A stretch of 22,948 nt of DNA from Porticoccaceae bacterium (GCA_002720735.1 PBJN01000031.1:16772-39719), one strand, 5' to 3'. Shown: positions 1-8,911, counted from the stretch's first letter. Translations and numbers: made by a program. Notes: generated by a model from the letters alone, not told the origin.

Positions 1-568
1 AATGAAGAGCATTTATTCCATAGATGGTAGTTTGTCCTAAAATTCTCAAACCTCCAATAGAAAGTTTATGCTCCCTTCCTCAACTGCTTGTGATGTTGTG
101 ATACGAATATCATTCATATTCTAAATACTGTGTCATTTTTCCATGTAATCCCAACCCCAATTTTATACTTCTCCCTTTTGGGATTAAAAGAAATGGCGTG
201 GCAAGTTACCCAGCTGAATATTATTCAGGGGCCGCTCCGACAGAGTATGATGTCCTCATCAAGGTCGCACCCATCTAAAAAGTATCAGTTGCATTGAACG
301 AAATATAATCCACATGGTCCTCTAGAGGCTCCGCAAGCAAATCTTTTCATCCAGTATACTCACATTTAAGCCAGTCACGATGAATTTTACCTTTACCAAT
401 CTCCGCAACCATCAAATACTCATCATCAGGACCAATAACTACGCCACAAAAGGACCGGCCGATGCCCAGAAATGCGTTGTACTTTGAATAATTGGAATCA
501 AAAATGCTACTTAGACATACTAAGTTGGATTGATTTTTTGCCGTACAGTCGATGATACGAATAGACTA
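1..568 (-). pseudogene. Decayed SMP-30/strictosidine-synthase-like beta-propeller gene
   Basis: No intact gene lies in bases 1-737. Read on the minus strand, the stop-to-stop stretch 565-350 contains GVVIGPDDEYLMVAEIGKGK (445-386) followed by IHRDWLK. This resembles the 'NGVALSPDE..L.VAET...RI.RYWLKG' blade of SMP-30/gluconolactonase and strictosidine-synthase-like propellers. In the same frame there is a TGA at 349-347. Eighteen codons later comes ISFN (304-293), matching the family's 'PGFPDNISFNG', with the expected spacing. Next is DTF followed by TAG at 277-275, where relatives usually have Trp (TGG), and then TAA at 223-221. A further remnant in another frame (ITTSQAVEEGS, 102-70) resembles the C-terminal 'ITSV.E..G.LYLGSL' strand. 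Several stops plus at least one frameshift indicate a dead gene. The match is from memory of the family consensus, not from an alignment. The relic may extend beyond the left edge. I see nothing recognisable in 569-687. Confidence 0.58.
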
Positions 569-687
569 CAAGTTTGTGTATAACTTGACCGAGGTTAACA
601 TCTATACATGTCATAGTGCTCCTTAGCAGGGTAACATTCATGCAACCATAAATAACTATACCTCCGTTTATAAAAATAAAAAGATAG

Positions 688-716
688 GTGACTTTTCTAC
701 AAATACTGTATATATT
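688..716 (+). promoter_or_regulatory. SOS promoter of imuA-imuB
   Basis: A candidate -35 GTGACT (688-693, 4 of 6 to TTGACA) is followed after 17 bases by -10 TATATT (711-716, 5 of 6 to TATAAT). Transcription would start near 723. The LexA box at 704-723 covers the -10 and the start point, as expected for a repressible SOS promoter. The leader would be about 15 bases and carries a good ribosome binding site, AAGGTGG at 727-733, just before the ATG at 738. Confidence 0.6.
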
Positions 717-723
717 AACAGTA
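704..723. promoter_or_regulatory. LexA box upstream of imuA
   Basis: TACTGTATATATTAACAGTA matches the E. coli LexA consensus at 18 of 20 positions and has the invariant CTGT-N8-ACAG core. It lies 14 bases before the imuA start codon. LexA binding here would shut off imuA-imuB until RecA-stimulated LexA self-cleavage. This box type is the one used by Gammaproteobacteria, unlike the alphaproteobacterial GTTC-N7-GTTC type. Confidence 0.93.
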
Positions 724-737
724 TAAAAGGTGGATTA

Positions 738-1475
738 ATGCGAAAATCTTCAAATCTAGAGACACTTCTAACACGCCATGATATTTGGCGTGGTCACAGT
801 CGTTCGATCATAAAAGATTCCTTAACAACCCAATATTCAGAATTAGATGATCTATTATGTGGAGGTTGGCCACGACAAGCATTAATCGAAGCAAATTTTA
901 GTCGTCATGGCATTGGTGAGTTGAGTCTAATTTTGCCGACATTAATCAAGCATACGCAGAACGAAGGATTGTGTGTCCTTCTTGATCCACCTTATCAACC
1001 TTATGCTCCTTCTTGGGCGTCGGCTGGCATAAAACTTGAAAATCTTTTCGTCATACACAGCAAGTGTCGTAATGAATGGTTATGGAGTGCTGAACATAGC
1101 ATAAGAAATGAGATTATGCTGGTCGCATGGATAGGACAATATAAGTTTAACTATAGTAATTTAAGGCGAATACAATTAGCTGCCACTGAAAATTATCAAC
1201 CGGCTTTTTTATATAACCATTTGGAACATATTTCACTATACTCTCCTGCCGCATTAAGACTGGAAATTAATAACTCGAAGCTACATGAAATAACAGTAAA
1301 AGTACTAAAATTCAACGGGTTAAACTCTTCTTCACAAATACAATTGAAAACGCATATAAGTGATACAAAACGTATTTTACTGCACCAACTACCCGTACCG
1401 ATACATAATAATCATAAGAACACTGATTTAACTTTTAGCCTTAACGAAACCCAAGGCTACATACTCAATACTTGA
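738..1475 (+). CDS. imuA: ImuA, SOS mutasome accessory protein
   Basis: This 245-residue protein matches ImuA (also annotated SulA-like or RecA-like). ImuA is an accessory factor that works with ImuB and DnaE2/ImuC in damage-induced mutagenesis. Visible family marks are VWRG-like 'DIWRGHS' (about residues 15-21), 'LDDLLCGGWPRQALIEA' (about 37-53) and 'GIGELSLILP' (about 58-67). The middle and C-terminal parts are poorly conserved and very rich in Asn, Ile and Lys. No complete Walker A motif is visible. The ATG at 738 is supported by AAGGTGG at 727-733 and by the family start. A LexA box sits directly upstream, and imuB follows after 35 bases, so the two are probably one SOS operon. dnaE2, normally the third gene, lies about 7.2 kb downstream. 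Confidence 0.85.
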   Translation: MRKSSNLETLLTRHDIWRGHSRSIIKDSLTTQYSELDDLLCGGWPRQALIEANFSRHGIGELSLILPTLIKHTQNEGLCVLLDPPYQPYAPSWASAGIKLENLFVIHSKCRNEWLWSAEHSIRNEIMLVAWIGQYKFNYSNLRRIQLAATENYQPAFLYNHLEHISLYSPAALRLEINNSKLHEITVKVLKFNGLNSSSQIQLKTHISDTKRILLHQLPVPIHNNHKNTDLTFSLNETQGYILNT

Positions 1476-1510
1476 TTTTAATATGAAAATCTATAATAGA
1501 TATAGTCCAC

Positions 1511-2971
1511 ATGCCTCAGACAGTTAAAAAACAAGAAATCTGGCTTTATCTGCACTTTCCTTTATTGGCTATAGATGCTCAATTTAAAGAATCTAAAAAA
1601 CAATTCTCACAATATCCGCAGGCAGTTATAACTCAAAGTCAAAAAACACAATGTATATATTGTTGCAACGATGCTGCAAAGCAGCTTGGTATTCAGGAAC
1701 AAATGTCCTTGTCAACTGCAATAACTCTATGCCCCAATTTACATATAAAAATTCGAAATAATAAAAAAGAAAGGCTCTATTTTGAACAACTAACCCTTAT
1801 TGCCTACAACTTTAGTCCCGAACTAATTATCTATCAAAATATCGGCCTTAGTATGGAATTGTCTAATTGTAAAAAGCTTTACGGTAGTTATTCTGAATTA
1901 CTCAAGCAATTAAAAGAGCAATTAAAGGAGAAATGCAGCCGAGTCTTTACGGGAGTTGGACACAACTCATTAGCAGCGCGCCTATCAATAAAAAACAAGT
2001 TTCATACTCAAATACCTAAAAATAAAGAGTTAATTCAACAATTGTATTCCATAAAATTAAACCAACTAACACTTAAACGCTCTCAAGAGAATAGTCTTAA
2101 GCATTTAGGCATCATTACTGTAGGTGATTTCCTAACTCTACCAAGCACCTCAACATGCCGTCGATTTGATAACGAAGTTCTCTCCAAAATAAGTCTCTTA
2201 ACTACTCAAAATGATTTGCAAGAACGCTACATAGCACCTAAAAAATTCAAAGATATGCTAGAAAATCCTAGTGGATTTTATAGCAAAGAAGATTTGCATG
2301 CCCCAATGAAAATATTATTGGCACGACTCCAAAAGCATCTCCGCACACATCAGGTAAATTGCAAGAAGATCTATTGGCAATTCTCTCCAATGCAAGGACA
2401 ACCAAAATCTATGGTCATTAAGCTATCATATCCATGTTATGGCTCTGATGTTTTTTTTACCCTCAGTCGTTTACAACTTGAACAACTCAATTTACCAAAT
2501 AGTATCGAAAGGATTGTCTTATATAGTGAGGAATTCATTATCAACACTAATGAAACCCTAGATTTTTTTCTCACTAAAAAATATATAAAAAAAATTCATT
2601 TTTTAGATCAGGTCACGGCTAAGTTGGGAACTGATGCTATATATCAACCCTACTTTCAGGCAGAGTATTTACCAGAAAAAGCAAATCTGTCCGCTGATAT
2701 ATGCTCTCCTAAAACATCAAGTGGTAGACATTTACCATTACAACCACTATGGCTGACAAATGCACCTTTACGATTACAAAACCTCGATAATCAACCCTAT
2801 TGGAACGAACCTTTGACGCTGTTACGTGGACCTGAACGCTTATCTGAAAACTGGTGGCAGGGTGAACAACAACGTGATTACTATGTAGCACATGATTCTC
2901 AAGGATCACGTTACTGGTTATATTGGGAAAAACAGAGCAAAGAGTGGCACTTACATGGAATATTTGCCTAG
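1511..2971 (+). CDS. imuB: ImuB, inactive Y-family polymerase homologue of the SOS mutasome
   Basis: ImuB is a Y-family polymerase homologue that acts as the scaffold linking DnaE2 to the sliding clamp. The 486-residue length is usual. The start IWLYLHFPLLAIDAQ (about residues 10-24) and the C-terminal block LLRGPERLSENWW ... RDYYVA ... WHLHGIFA are typical of ImuB. The catalytic acidic residues of active Y-family enzymes are missing. The usual 'D.D.F' of motif I is replaced by HFPLLAID, and the 'S.DE' motif by 'GLSMELS' in the palm. It should therefore not polymerise by itself. 'QPLWL' at about residues 411-415 lies where ImuB proteins have a conserved PLWLL-like segment; whether it binds the clamp is not clear. 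The gene starts 35 bases after imuA. I see no convincing ribosome binding site, so it may rely on coupling. Coding DNA is visibly AT-rich. Confidence 0.9.
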   Translation: MPQTVKKQEIWLYLHFPLLAIDAQFKESKKQFSQYPQAVITQSQKTQCIYCCNDAAKQLGIQEQMSLSTAITLCPNLHIKIRNNKKERLYFEQLTLIAYNFSPELIIYQNIGLSMELSNCKKLYGSYSELLKQLKEQLKEKCSRVFTGVGHNSLAARLSIKNKFHTQIPKNKELIQQLYSIKLNQLTLKRSQENSLKHLGIITVGDFLTLPSTSTCRRFDNEVLSKISLLTTQNDLQERYIAPKKFKDMLENPSGFYSKEDLHAPMKILLARLQKHLRTHQVNCKKIYWQFSPMQGQPKSMVIKLSYPCYGSDVFFTLSRLQLEQLNLPNSIERIVLYSEEFIINTNETLDFFLTKKYIKKIHFLDQVTAKLGTDAIYQPYFQAEYLPEKANLSADICSPKTSSGRHLPLQPLWLTNAPLRLQNLDNQPYWNEPLTLLRGPERLSENWWQGEQQRDYYVAHDSQGSRYWLYWEKQSKEWHLHGIFA

Positions 2972-2973
2972 AT

Positions 2974-3008
2974 AGCAATTACAAAAAGGCTCTATTGAGC
3001 TAATTGCT
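2974..3008. repeat. Inverted repeat between convergent imuB and acyl-CoA synthetase ends
   Basis: An 8-base outer arm AGCAATTA (2974-2981) pairs with TAATTGCT (3001-3008). Nested inside is GCTC (2989-2992), TATT, GAGC (2997-3000). On the minus strand the inner hairpin is followed by C and five T residues, so it could be a weak terminator for the synthetase, whose stop codon lies at its edge. The stems are short and the call is tentative. Confidence 0.3.
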
Positions 3009-4524
3009 TTCTCAGGATAAACTTTTGTACTTTTCCAGCGGGATTTCTCGGCAAAACATCAGCAAAGTGTAATCGCGTAGGCAACTTAAATCGAGCGAGT
3101 TGCGAGCTAGCAAAGTTACGCAATTCTTCTAATTGCAAATTTGCGTCTGGTTGAAGCACCACCACTGCAACCACAGCCTCCCCCCACTGTGAATCAGGCT
3201 GACCAATTACGGCAACTTCGATGATGGCCTCATGAGCATATAAAATACTCTCTACTTCCGCAGGATACACGTTCTCTCCTCCGGAGATGATCATATCTTT
3301 GAGGCGATCACAAAGGTACAAAAAGCCATCATTATCTATGTAACCTATGTCTCCGCTGTGAAACCAACCGTTCTTATCAATTACCTCGGCAGTTGCTTCA
3401 GGGCGATTCCAATAACCCTTCATCACATTTGGTCCTTTGATGCAAACCTCTCCTCGCTCATTAGCTGGTAAAGTATTATTTTCAGAATCTACTATGCAAA
3501 TGTCTGTATAAAGAGGGGGACGACCCGCAGATCCTATTTTTTCACTAGCCAAATGGCTAGCAAGGATACTTGCATATGGAGCGGTCTCCGTCAGCCCATA
3601 CCCTTGACAGAAGCTAATTCCTCGAGCTCCATAAGTTTCAATCAAGGGAACTGGTACAGGCGCACCGCCAACCGTAACCGATAAGATGCAACTCAAATCA
3701 GTGGTGGCAAAATTTTTATGTTGCGACATCATCAGGAACATAGTCGGCGCACCAAACATTGTGGAGACACGATATTTCTCTAAGTCCCTCAATACTTGTC
3801 CAGGCTCAAAAGTGCGATGAAGAATTACCTCTATCCCACATGCCAAAGAAATCAGCGTTGTCACGTTCAAACCACCGATATGAAATAATGGTGCGCAAGT
3901 CAATGTCGCTGTCTGCATATTATTTTCACTGAAAGCTACATTAACCGCATTCCAAAAAAGATTACCATGGGTCAACATCGCACCTTTGGGAAGACCTGTT
4001 GTACCGGATGTGTACATTATAAGGGCAATATCATCAGCCGACGTTTGCTCTAAATGTTCAAGTGGATCTTTATTGTCTGTTAATGCTGGGAGAAATTCCC
4101 AATTTGACACTCGAGACTCAATACTCACAAACCGAACACATTGAAGACTAAAGCGCTCCTGATCAACCAATGAAATCGTCATTTGATCCGCAAATATCAC
4201 CTTTAAACCGGCATCATTTGCAATAAATCGCACCTCCGGCGCGGTCAACCGGAAATTAATTGGGACGAATATAGCTCCTAAACATCCACAAGCATAAAGC
4301 ACCTCAAGAAATGATGGATGATTAAGCCCAATATAACCGACACGATCCCCCTTATTAATTCCTATGTCCCTCAACACTGCCGAAATCTTGCGTACTTGCA
4401 GAGCAAGCTGAACATAAGTTTGCGTATGACCCTCAAATGTAATAGCCCTTTCGAGTGGAGAAATTGCAGCTCGCTTTAATATAGTATGTCCTAGACCAGT
4501 GTCTGGACTTTTAGCCATATTCAT
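2992..4524 (-). CDS. AMP-forming acyl-CoA synthetase (fatty-acid/aryl-CoA ligase type)
   Basis: A complete 510-residue member of the adenylate-forming (ANL) superfamily. Such enzymes activate a carboxylic acid with ATP to an acyl-AMP and transfer it to CoA. Visible motifs in order: the P-loop MYTSGTTGLPKGAMLTHGN (residues 170-188), YGLTETAP (A5), GDIGYIDNDGFLYLCDRLKD and ISGGENVYPAEVE (A7-A8 hinge region), and RNPAGKVQK with the catalytic lysine at about K498. The pattern fits medium- or long-chain fatty-acyl-CoA ligases, but the acid cannot be told from sequence alone. The ATG at 4524 has AGGGG about 8 bases upstream. The gene is alone on the minus strand here. It faces imuB tail to tail and is divergent from the glucosylglycerate genes, so no pathway is implied by its neighbours. 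Confidence 0.88.
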   Translation of the reverse strand: MNMAKSPDTGLGHTILKRAAISPLERAITFEGHTQTYVQLALQVRKISAVLRDIGINKGDRVGYIGLNHPSFLEVLYACGCLGAIFVPINFRLTAPEVRFIANDAGLKVIFADQMTISLVDQERFSLQCVRFVSIESRVSNWEFLPALTDNKDPLEHLEQTSADDIALIMYTSGTTGLPKGAMLTHGNLFWNAVNVAFSENNMQTATLTCAPLFHIGGLNVTTLISLACGIEVILHRTFEPGQVLRDLEKYRVSTMFGAPTMFLMMSQHKNFATTDLSCILSVTVGGAPVPVPLIETYGARGISFCQGYGLTETAPYASILASHLASEKIGSAGRPPLYTDICIVDSENNTLPANERGEVCIKGPNVMKGYWNRPEATAEVIDKNGWFHSGDIGYIDNDGFLYLCDRLKDMIISGGENVYPAEVESILYAHEAIIEVAVIGQPDSQWGEAVVAVVVLQPDANLQLEELRNFASSQLARFKLPTRLHFADVLPRNPAGKVQKFILRKQLAQ

Positions 4525-4672
4525 TTGTGCCCCTAGAGAATTTGGTATGTTCTCATAGATTTATCTAGCAGACTTATAACTAAAAAAACAGTTATTTGCA
4601 AACTTGTCGAAATAACATGCTAAGTTTAATGCCAATATTACTGTAAATGGCACGGAATATGCTTTCTCTACA

Positions 4673-4690
4673 ATCGTGATATACTACGAT
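4673..4690. repeat. Short dyad in the divergent intergenic region
   Basis: ATCGT (4673-4677) and ACGAT (4686-4690) form an inverted repeat with an 8-base spacer. It lies in the 257-base gap (4525-4781) between the divergent acyl-CoA synthetase and the HAD phosphatase, about 90 bases before the latter. It could be an operator, but a 5-base arm can arise by chance. I see no strong sigma-70 promoter and no LexA box in this gap. Confidence 0.2.
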
Positions 4691-4781
4691 CCGAGATTGC
4701 AAGCAAACCAACCCGTGCAAACTAAACTCGCAATGAATTTATCAACAGCTACCAAGGCTTAAATTAAGAGTTCGCACAATA

Positions 4782-5735
4782 ATGGTGCAATATGAAGCGA
4801 GTGTATTTTTAAGAGCAACCCTAATCTTGAATAACTATGTCTTCAACAAAAAATATCCCGGAGTTAAAGGCAACTTTTACCCACTGATTTTCACTGATCT
4901 CGATGGTAGCTTATTAGATCATCATAGATATAGTAGTGATGCGGCCTCATCACTACTAAAGCTGCTAGAACTCCATAAACTGCCGGTTATAGCCGTTACC
5001 AGTAAAACAGCTTCAGAGGTCATCCCTCTTCGTGAACATCTCGAAAATAAACACCCTTTTGTTGTTGAAAATGGGGCAGCGATATATATCCCCAAGGAAT
5101 ATTTCTCAGAGAATTTAGACATAAAAAATCGTAACATAGTAAACGAATATATCCGGATTTCTGAGGCCCCATCCCGAGACCATTGGCGAAAGGTGTTACG
5201 CGATTTTAGAGATAAGTACGGTAAAGAGTTTAGAAGTTTTTCTGATATTTTTTATCAGGATGGTACCTCCGGCATTTGTAAAGTCACTAACTTAAGTCTT
5301 CGTTCTGCAGAAAATGCGAACAAACGTGAGTATACGGAGCCCGTGATCTGGGAAGGAACTGAACAAAGAAAAATTCAATTCATAGGTGAATTGCAGGAGG
5401 TCGGTGCAAATCCACTTCAAGGTGGGCGTTTCCTCACCATTGGAGGTGATTTTGACAAAGGAAGAGCATTGAAAAAAATTAGTGGTTTTTATTCATCAAC
5501 GCTTGAGTTACCAATTCACTCTTTAGCGGTTGGTGATAGTGCTAACGACGTAAGTATGCTTGATGCGGCCGATTGGGCATTACTTATAAGGGCCAAAAAT
5601 AGGGCCCTACCCTCATTGAAGCGTGATAGCAATACACTTGTCAGTGACTACGAGGGACCCAAAGGTTGGGACCAAGGAGTTCGACAATGGCTCAGCCGAA
5701 TAAAATATGAATTTGAAAACGCGAACGATGACTGA
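4782..5735 (+). CDS. gpgP: Glucosyl/mannosyl-3-phosphoglycerate phosphatase (HAD-IIB)
   Basis: A HAD-superfamily phosphatase of the mannosyl-3-phosphoglycerate phosphatase (MPGP/YedP) family. In this context it most likely dephosphorylates glucosyl-3-phosphoglycerate to glucosylglycerate, a compatible solute. Visible marks are motif I, FTDLDGSLLDH, with nucleophile D39 and acid/base D41; motif II, the Ser/Thr of 'AVTSKT'; the family segment 'PFVVENGAAIYIP'; 'GGRFLTIGGDFDKGRAL'; and the Mg-binding motif GDSANDVSMLDAAD. The 317-residue product is longer than usual because about 33 residues precede motif I. ATG 4782 has a weak AAGAG upstream, and a downstream TTG (codon 16) is an alternative start. 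gpgS follows after 43 bases. The split between glucosyl and mannosyl substrates rests on the neighbour, not on this sequence. Confidence 0.8.
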   Translation: MVQYEASVFLRATLILNNYVFNKKYPGVKGNFYPLIFTDLDGSLLDHHRYSSDAASSLLKLLELHKLPVIAVTSKTASEVIPLREHLENKHPFVVENGAAIYIPKEYFSENLDIKNRNIVNEYIRISEAPSRDHWRKVLRDFRDKYGKEFRSFSDIFYQDGTSGICKVTNLSLRSAENANKREYTEPVIWEGTEQRKIQFIGELQEVGANPLQGGRFLTIGGDFDKGRALKKISGFYSSTLELPIHSLAVGDSANDVSMLDAADWALLIRAKNRALPSLKRDSNTLVSDYEGPKGWDQGVRQWLSRIKYEFENANDD

Positions 5736-5778
5736 TGTCACTAACTATCGTCAATAATATACAGATTAGGAAATACAC

Positions 5779-7011
5779 ATGGCGGATTTCTACCAGAATG
5801 GAATCATAACTACACTACACAATTTACAAAATAGAGCAACCAGTGAGCTGGAGCAAGAATTAAACGATTTTGCAACACACAGGCCCATGGGGCTAATATT
5901 ACCCTCGCTATATTCTGAACTGAATGGACCTGCACTTTCGAATATTGTCAATGAGTTATCTCAAGTTCCATACCTCAACCAAATTGTTATCGGGCTCGAT
6001 AGAGCAAATGCTAAAGATTATCGTCATGCGCTAAATTTTTTTTCTCGAATGCCACAAGAGCACAAGGTGCTTTGGAATGATGGGCCCAGATTAAAGGCAA
6101 TTGATGATAACTTAAAAAATCTTGATCTCGCTCCCAAGGAACTGGGTAAAGGACGGAACGTTTGGTATTGTATGGGGTATATTCTTGCATCAGGAAGAAC
6201 AGAGTCAATTGCTCTCCATGATTGCGATATTACAACATATGATCGTTCTCTCCTTGCGCGGCTGATTTATCCTGTGGCGCATCCAAGTTTCAGTTATGAG
6301 TTTTGCAAAGGCTATTATGCCCGTACAGCACATGGCAGAATGCATGGCCGGGCCTGTAGGCTGCTCGTAACGCCTCTATTAGGAGCGTTAAAAAAGATTC
6401 TAGGTCAAATGGACTATCTGGATTATATGACAAGTTTCCGGTACGCATTGGCAGGAGAGTTTTCATTTAGACGAGATGTTCTCAGGGATATAAGAATTCC
6501 CAGTGATTGGGGGCTCGAAATAGGCGTGCTTTCGGAAATGTATCGTAATTATGCTAAAAGCCGCGTGTGCCAAGTAGACATTGCCAATAGTTATGATCAC
6601 AAACATCAGCCCCTCTCTTCGGAAGATGCAAAAAATGGCCTTTCAAAAATGTCAATCGATATTGCCAAAGCGCTGTTCCGAAAACTGGCGACTCAAGGTG
6701 TTGTCTTCGAGCGAGGAACATTCAGATCGATCAAAGCCACTTATTATCGCATCGCTCTGGACGCTGTAGAAAATTCTCACAATGATGCCATAATGAACGG
6801 TCTTACCCTAGATGTACACAGCGAGGAAAGGGCTGTAGAGCTTTTTGCCGAGAACATCATGAAGGCAGGAGAGGTATTTTTAGAGAGACCCAGTGACCGT
6901 CCATTCATAGCAAGCTGGAATCGCGTTATTAGTGCAGTTCCAGACATTTTTGAGCAACTCTTGGCGGCTGTCGAGGCAGATAATAGCGAATATATGGAAC
7001 ATGACAAATGA
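5779..7011 (+). CDS. gpgS: Glucosyl-3-phosphoglycerate synthase
   Basis: A 410-residue retaining GT-A glycosyltransferase that should join glucose from a nucleotide sugar to 3-phosphoglycerate, the first step of glucosylglycerate synthesis. It resembles the GT81-type GpgS proteins of bacteria and archaea. The fold begins with '[11 protein letters not shown]' and '[11 protein letters not shown]'. '[15 protein letters not shown]' precedes the metal-binding D148-C-D150 in '[12 protein letters not shown]'. 'CKGYYAR' and '[12 protein letters not shown]' with '[12 protein letters not shown]' are also family-like. The ATG at 5779 is preceded by TAGGAA at good spacing. The gene's stop overlaps the next start in an ATGA (7008-7011), so synthesis of the phosphorylase is probably translationally coupled. 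Mannosyl-3-phosphoglycerate synthase is less likely because the sequence follows the GpgS and not the GT55 pattern. Confidence 0.82.
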   Translation: MADFYQNGIITTLHNLQNRATSELEQELNDFATHRPMGLILPSLYSELNGPALSNIVNELSQVPYLNQIVIGLDRANAKDYRHALNFFSRMPQEHKVLWNDGPRLKAIDDNLKNLDLAPKELGKGRNVWYCMGYILASGRTESIALHDCDITTYDRSLLARLIYPVAHPSFSYEFCKGYYARTAHGRMHGRACRLLVTPLLGALKKILGQMDYLDYMTSFRYALAGEFSFRRDVLRDIRIPSDWGLEIGVLSEMYRNYAKSRVCQVDIANSYDHKHQPLSSEDAKNGLSKMSIDIAKALFRKLATQGVVFERGTFRSIKATYYRIALDAVENSHNDAIMNGLTLDVHSEERAVELFAENIMKAGEVFLERPSDRPFIASWNRVISAVPDIFEQLLAAVEADNSEYMEHDK

Positions 7012-8771
7012 CGAGTTTGCCATCCAAGCGTTTGACTAGACGTATTGCCGAACAACTTTCTTTCCTCTATCCGGAGCTGAACGAAGCCGAGGCAAAAGAG
7101 CTTTCGACTGATTTCTTAAACATAATGGAAATAAATGATTTATCTCAATTTCCTGAGCCTCATAGGAACTATTGGGATGAGGGTGACACAGTAGTGATCA
7201 CTTATGGTGATAGTGTTCTGAGTGGGACTATGGCTCCACTTGGTGCGCTGAAGACTTTCTTCGATAACTTTCTCAAATCTAAAATCAACACGATCCATAT
7301 TTTACCTTTCTACCCCTTTACCTCTGATGATGGCTTTTCTGTTCTGGATTATTCCAGCGTTAACGAAACTCTCGGAGAATGGAAGGATGTATCTCAAATT
7401 GCTAGCGATTATCGCCTAATGGCAGACCTAGTAATTAATCATTGTTCCGCACGAAGTCGTTGGTTTGAGAACTATATTGCTGATCGTCATCCCGGCCGAG
7501 ACTATTTTATTTCAGTTGACCCGAATATTGATCTGAGCACTGTGACTCGTCCACGCGCCAATTCTCTGTTAAAGCCCGTTTTAACTGTCCGGGGCCCTGA
7601 ACACGTCTGGTGTACATTCAGTCATGATCAAGTTGACCTAAATTTTTCTAATCCAGAAGTGTTAAAACAATTTGTTAAGATCATCAAACTTTATCTCGAA
7701 ATGGGTGTCCGTATCTTTAGGCTTGATGCAGTGGCATACCTTTGGAAAAAAGTGGGAACCAAATGTATCAACCTCGAGGAGACACACTGTGTTATTAGAC
7801 TTCTAAGAGGCCTTATCGAGTGTGCTGCCCCGGGCGCAATTATAATTACAGAAACAAATATTCCAAATCGGGAGAACCTCGCATACTTTGGAAATGCCAA
7901 TGAAGCACATTGGGTTTATAACTTTTCTTTACCGCCATTACTTATTAACACACTTGTGACAGGGAATTGCGAATATTTAAAGCAATGGATGATGAGCATG
8001 CCGCCGGCTAGAATGGGAACGGCTTACTTTAATTTCATTGCCTCTCACGATGGTATCGGTCTTCGCCCCGCGGAAGGGTTACTCAGCGAGATTGAAATAA
8101 CGCGTCTCATTGAAACAATGGAGTCTTTTGGGGGCAAAATCTCATGGAGATCGCAGGACGACGGCACCCGCAAGGCCTATGAGATCAATATATCACTCTT
8201 CGATGCTCTGAGTGGAACACTCGATGGTAAAGATAATCATGCTGTTGAAAGATTCATCTGTGCCCATGCTATCATGTTAGGACTTGAGGGAATTCCTGCA
8301 ATTTATATTCACAGCCTGGTAGGAACACGTAATGACTATAACAGGCTGAATAACAGTGGTCACAACCGTGCAATCAACAGACATCAGTGGCAATATGAGG
8401 AGTTGGTCAACCGAATCACCGATGAAAACCAAACTGAGTATCAAGTTTACAATGAATTGGTCAAACTACTAGACATTCGTCGTAATCAGGTGGCGTTTCA
8501 TCCAAATGCCACTCAGTTTACGCTCCATCTGGGAAATAGTATATTTGGCTATTGGAGGCAAAGCATTGATAGAGAGCAAAGCATTTTTTGTGTAAGCAAC
8601 ATAAGCAAGTCAAAACAGACTTTGTTTCTTGCCGAAATTAATCTAATCGACAACCAGAATTGGTGCGATCTGATTAGTGGTGAGAACTTTAGTGATCGCG
8701 ATTCATTTGTCGCCTTGGCGCCCTACCAAACAATCTGGATAAGTAATAATTTCTTGGGCTCTGAAGGCTGA
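7008..8771 (+). CDS. GH13_18 phosphorylase, probably glucosylglycerate phosphorylase
   Basis: A 587-residue alpha-glucan-fold phosphorylase of the sucrose phosphorylase subfamily GH13_18. It should use phosphate to split an alpha-glucoside into glucose-1-phosphate and an acceptor. Conserved regions are visible: [17 protein letters not shown] (region I), [14 protein letters not shown] with nucleophile D240 (II), IIITETN with acid/base E282 (III), and [12 protein letters not shown] with transition-state stabiliser D348 (IV). Spacing of the three acids fits the family. Subfamily members act on sucrose, sucrose 6'-phosphate, glucosylglycerol or glucosylglycerate. The 4-base overlap with gpgS makes glucosylglycerate the best guess, but the sequence alone does not decide it. 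The start is fixed by the ATGA overlap. The gene ends with no strong terminator; a small GGCT-gat-AGCC hairpin straddles the stop. Confidence 0.8.
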   Translation: MTSLPSKRLTRRIAEQLSFLYPELNEAEAKELSTDFLNIMEINDLSQFPEPHRNYWDEGDTVVITYGDSVLSGTMAPLGALKTFFDNFLKSKINTIHILPFYPFTSDDGFSVLDYSSVNETLGEWKDVSQIASDYRLMADLVINHCSARSRWFENYIADRHPGRDYFISVDPNIDLSTVTRPRANSLLKPVLTVRGPEHVWCTFSHDQVDLNFSNPEVLKQFVKIIKLYLEMGVRIFRLDAVAYLWKKVGTKCINLEETHCVIRLLRGLIECAAPGAIIITETNIPNRENLAYFGNANEAHWVYNFSLPPLLINTLVTGNCEYLKQWMMSMPPARMGTAYFNFIASHDGIGLRPAEGLLSEIEITRLIETMESFGGKISWRSQDDGTRKAYEINISLFDALSGTLDGKDNHAVERFICAHAIMLGLEGIPAIYIHSLVGTRNDYNRLNNSGHNRAINRHQWQYEELVNRITDENQTEYQVYNELVKLLDIRRNQVAFHPNATQFTLHLGNSIFGYWRQSIDREQSIFCVSNISKSKQTLFLAEINLIDNQNWCDLISGENFSDRDSFVALAPYQTIWISNNFLGSEG

Positions 8772-8911
8772 TAGCCGTTATTCCATAGTTGTTTTCTTCG
8801 ACATGTCTCGTAATCCTGCATGTCAGGTGATGTAAAAAAATTGCCAAGGGTAAGACTCTATTCTTTAACCTCAAAGTACCGAAAAATTATTCAACCCCCC
8901 TCGTGTTTGAC

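Noticed and set aside
6581..6769. Out-of-frame 62-codon reading frame inside gpgS
   Set aside because: Wholly inside the conserved GpgS reading frame on the same strand; no independent signals.
8816..8829. CCTG-catgt-CAGG near 8817 as a third LexA box
   Set aside because: The CTG and CAG half-sites are only five bases apart instead of ten, so it does not fit the LexA spacing.
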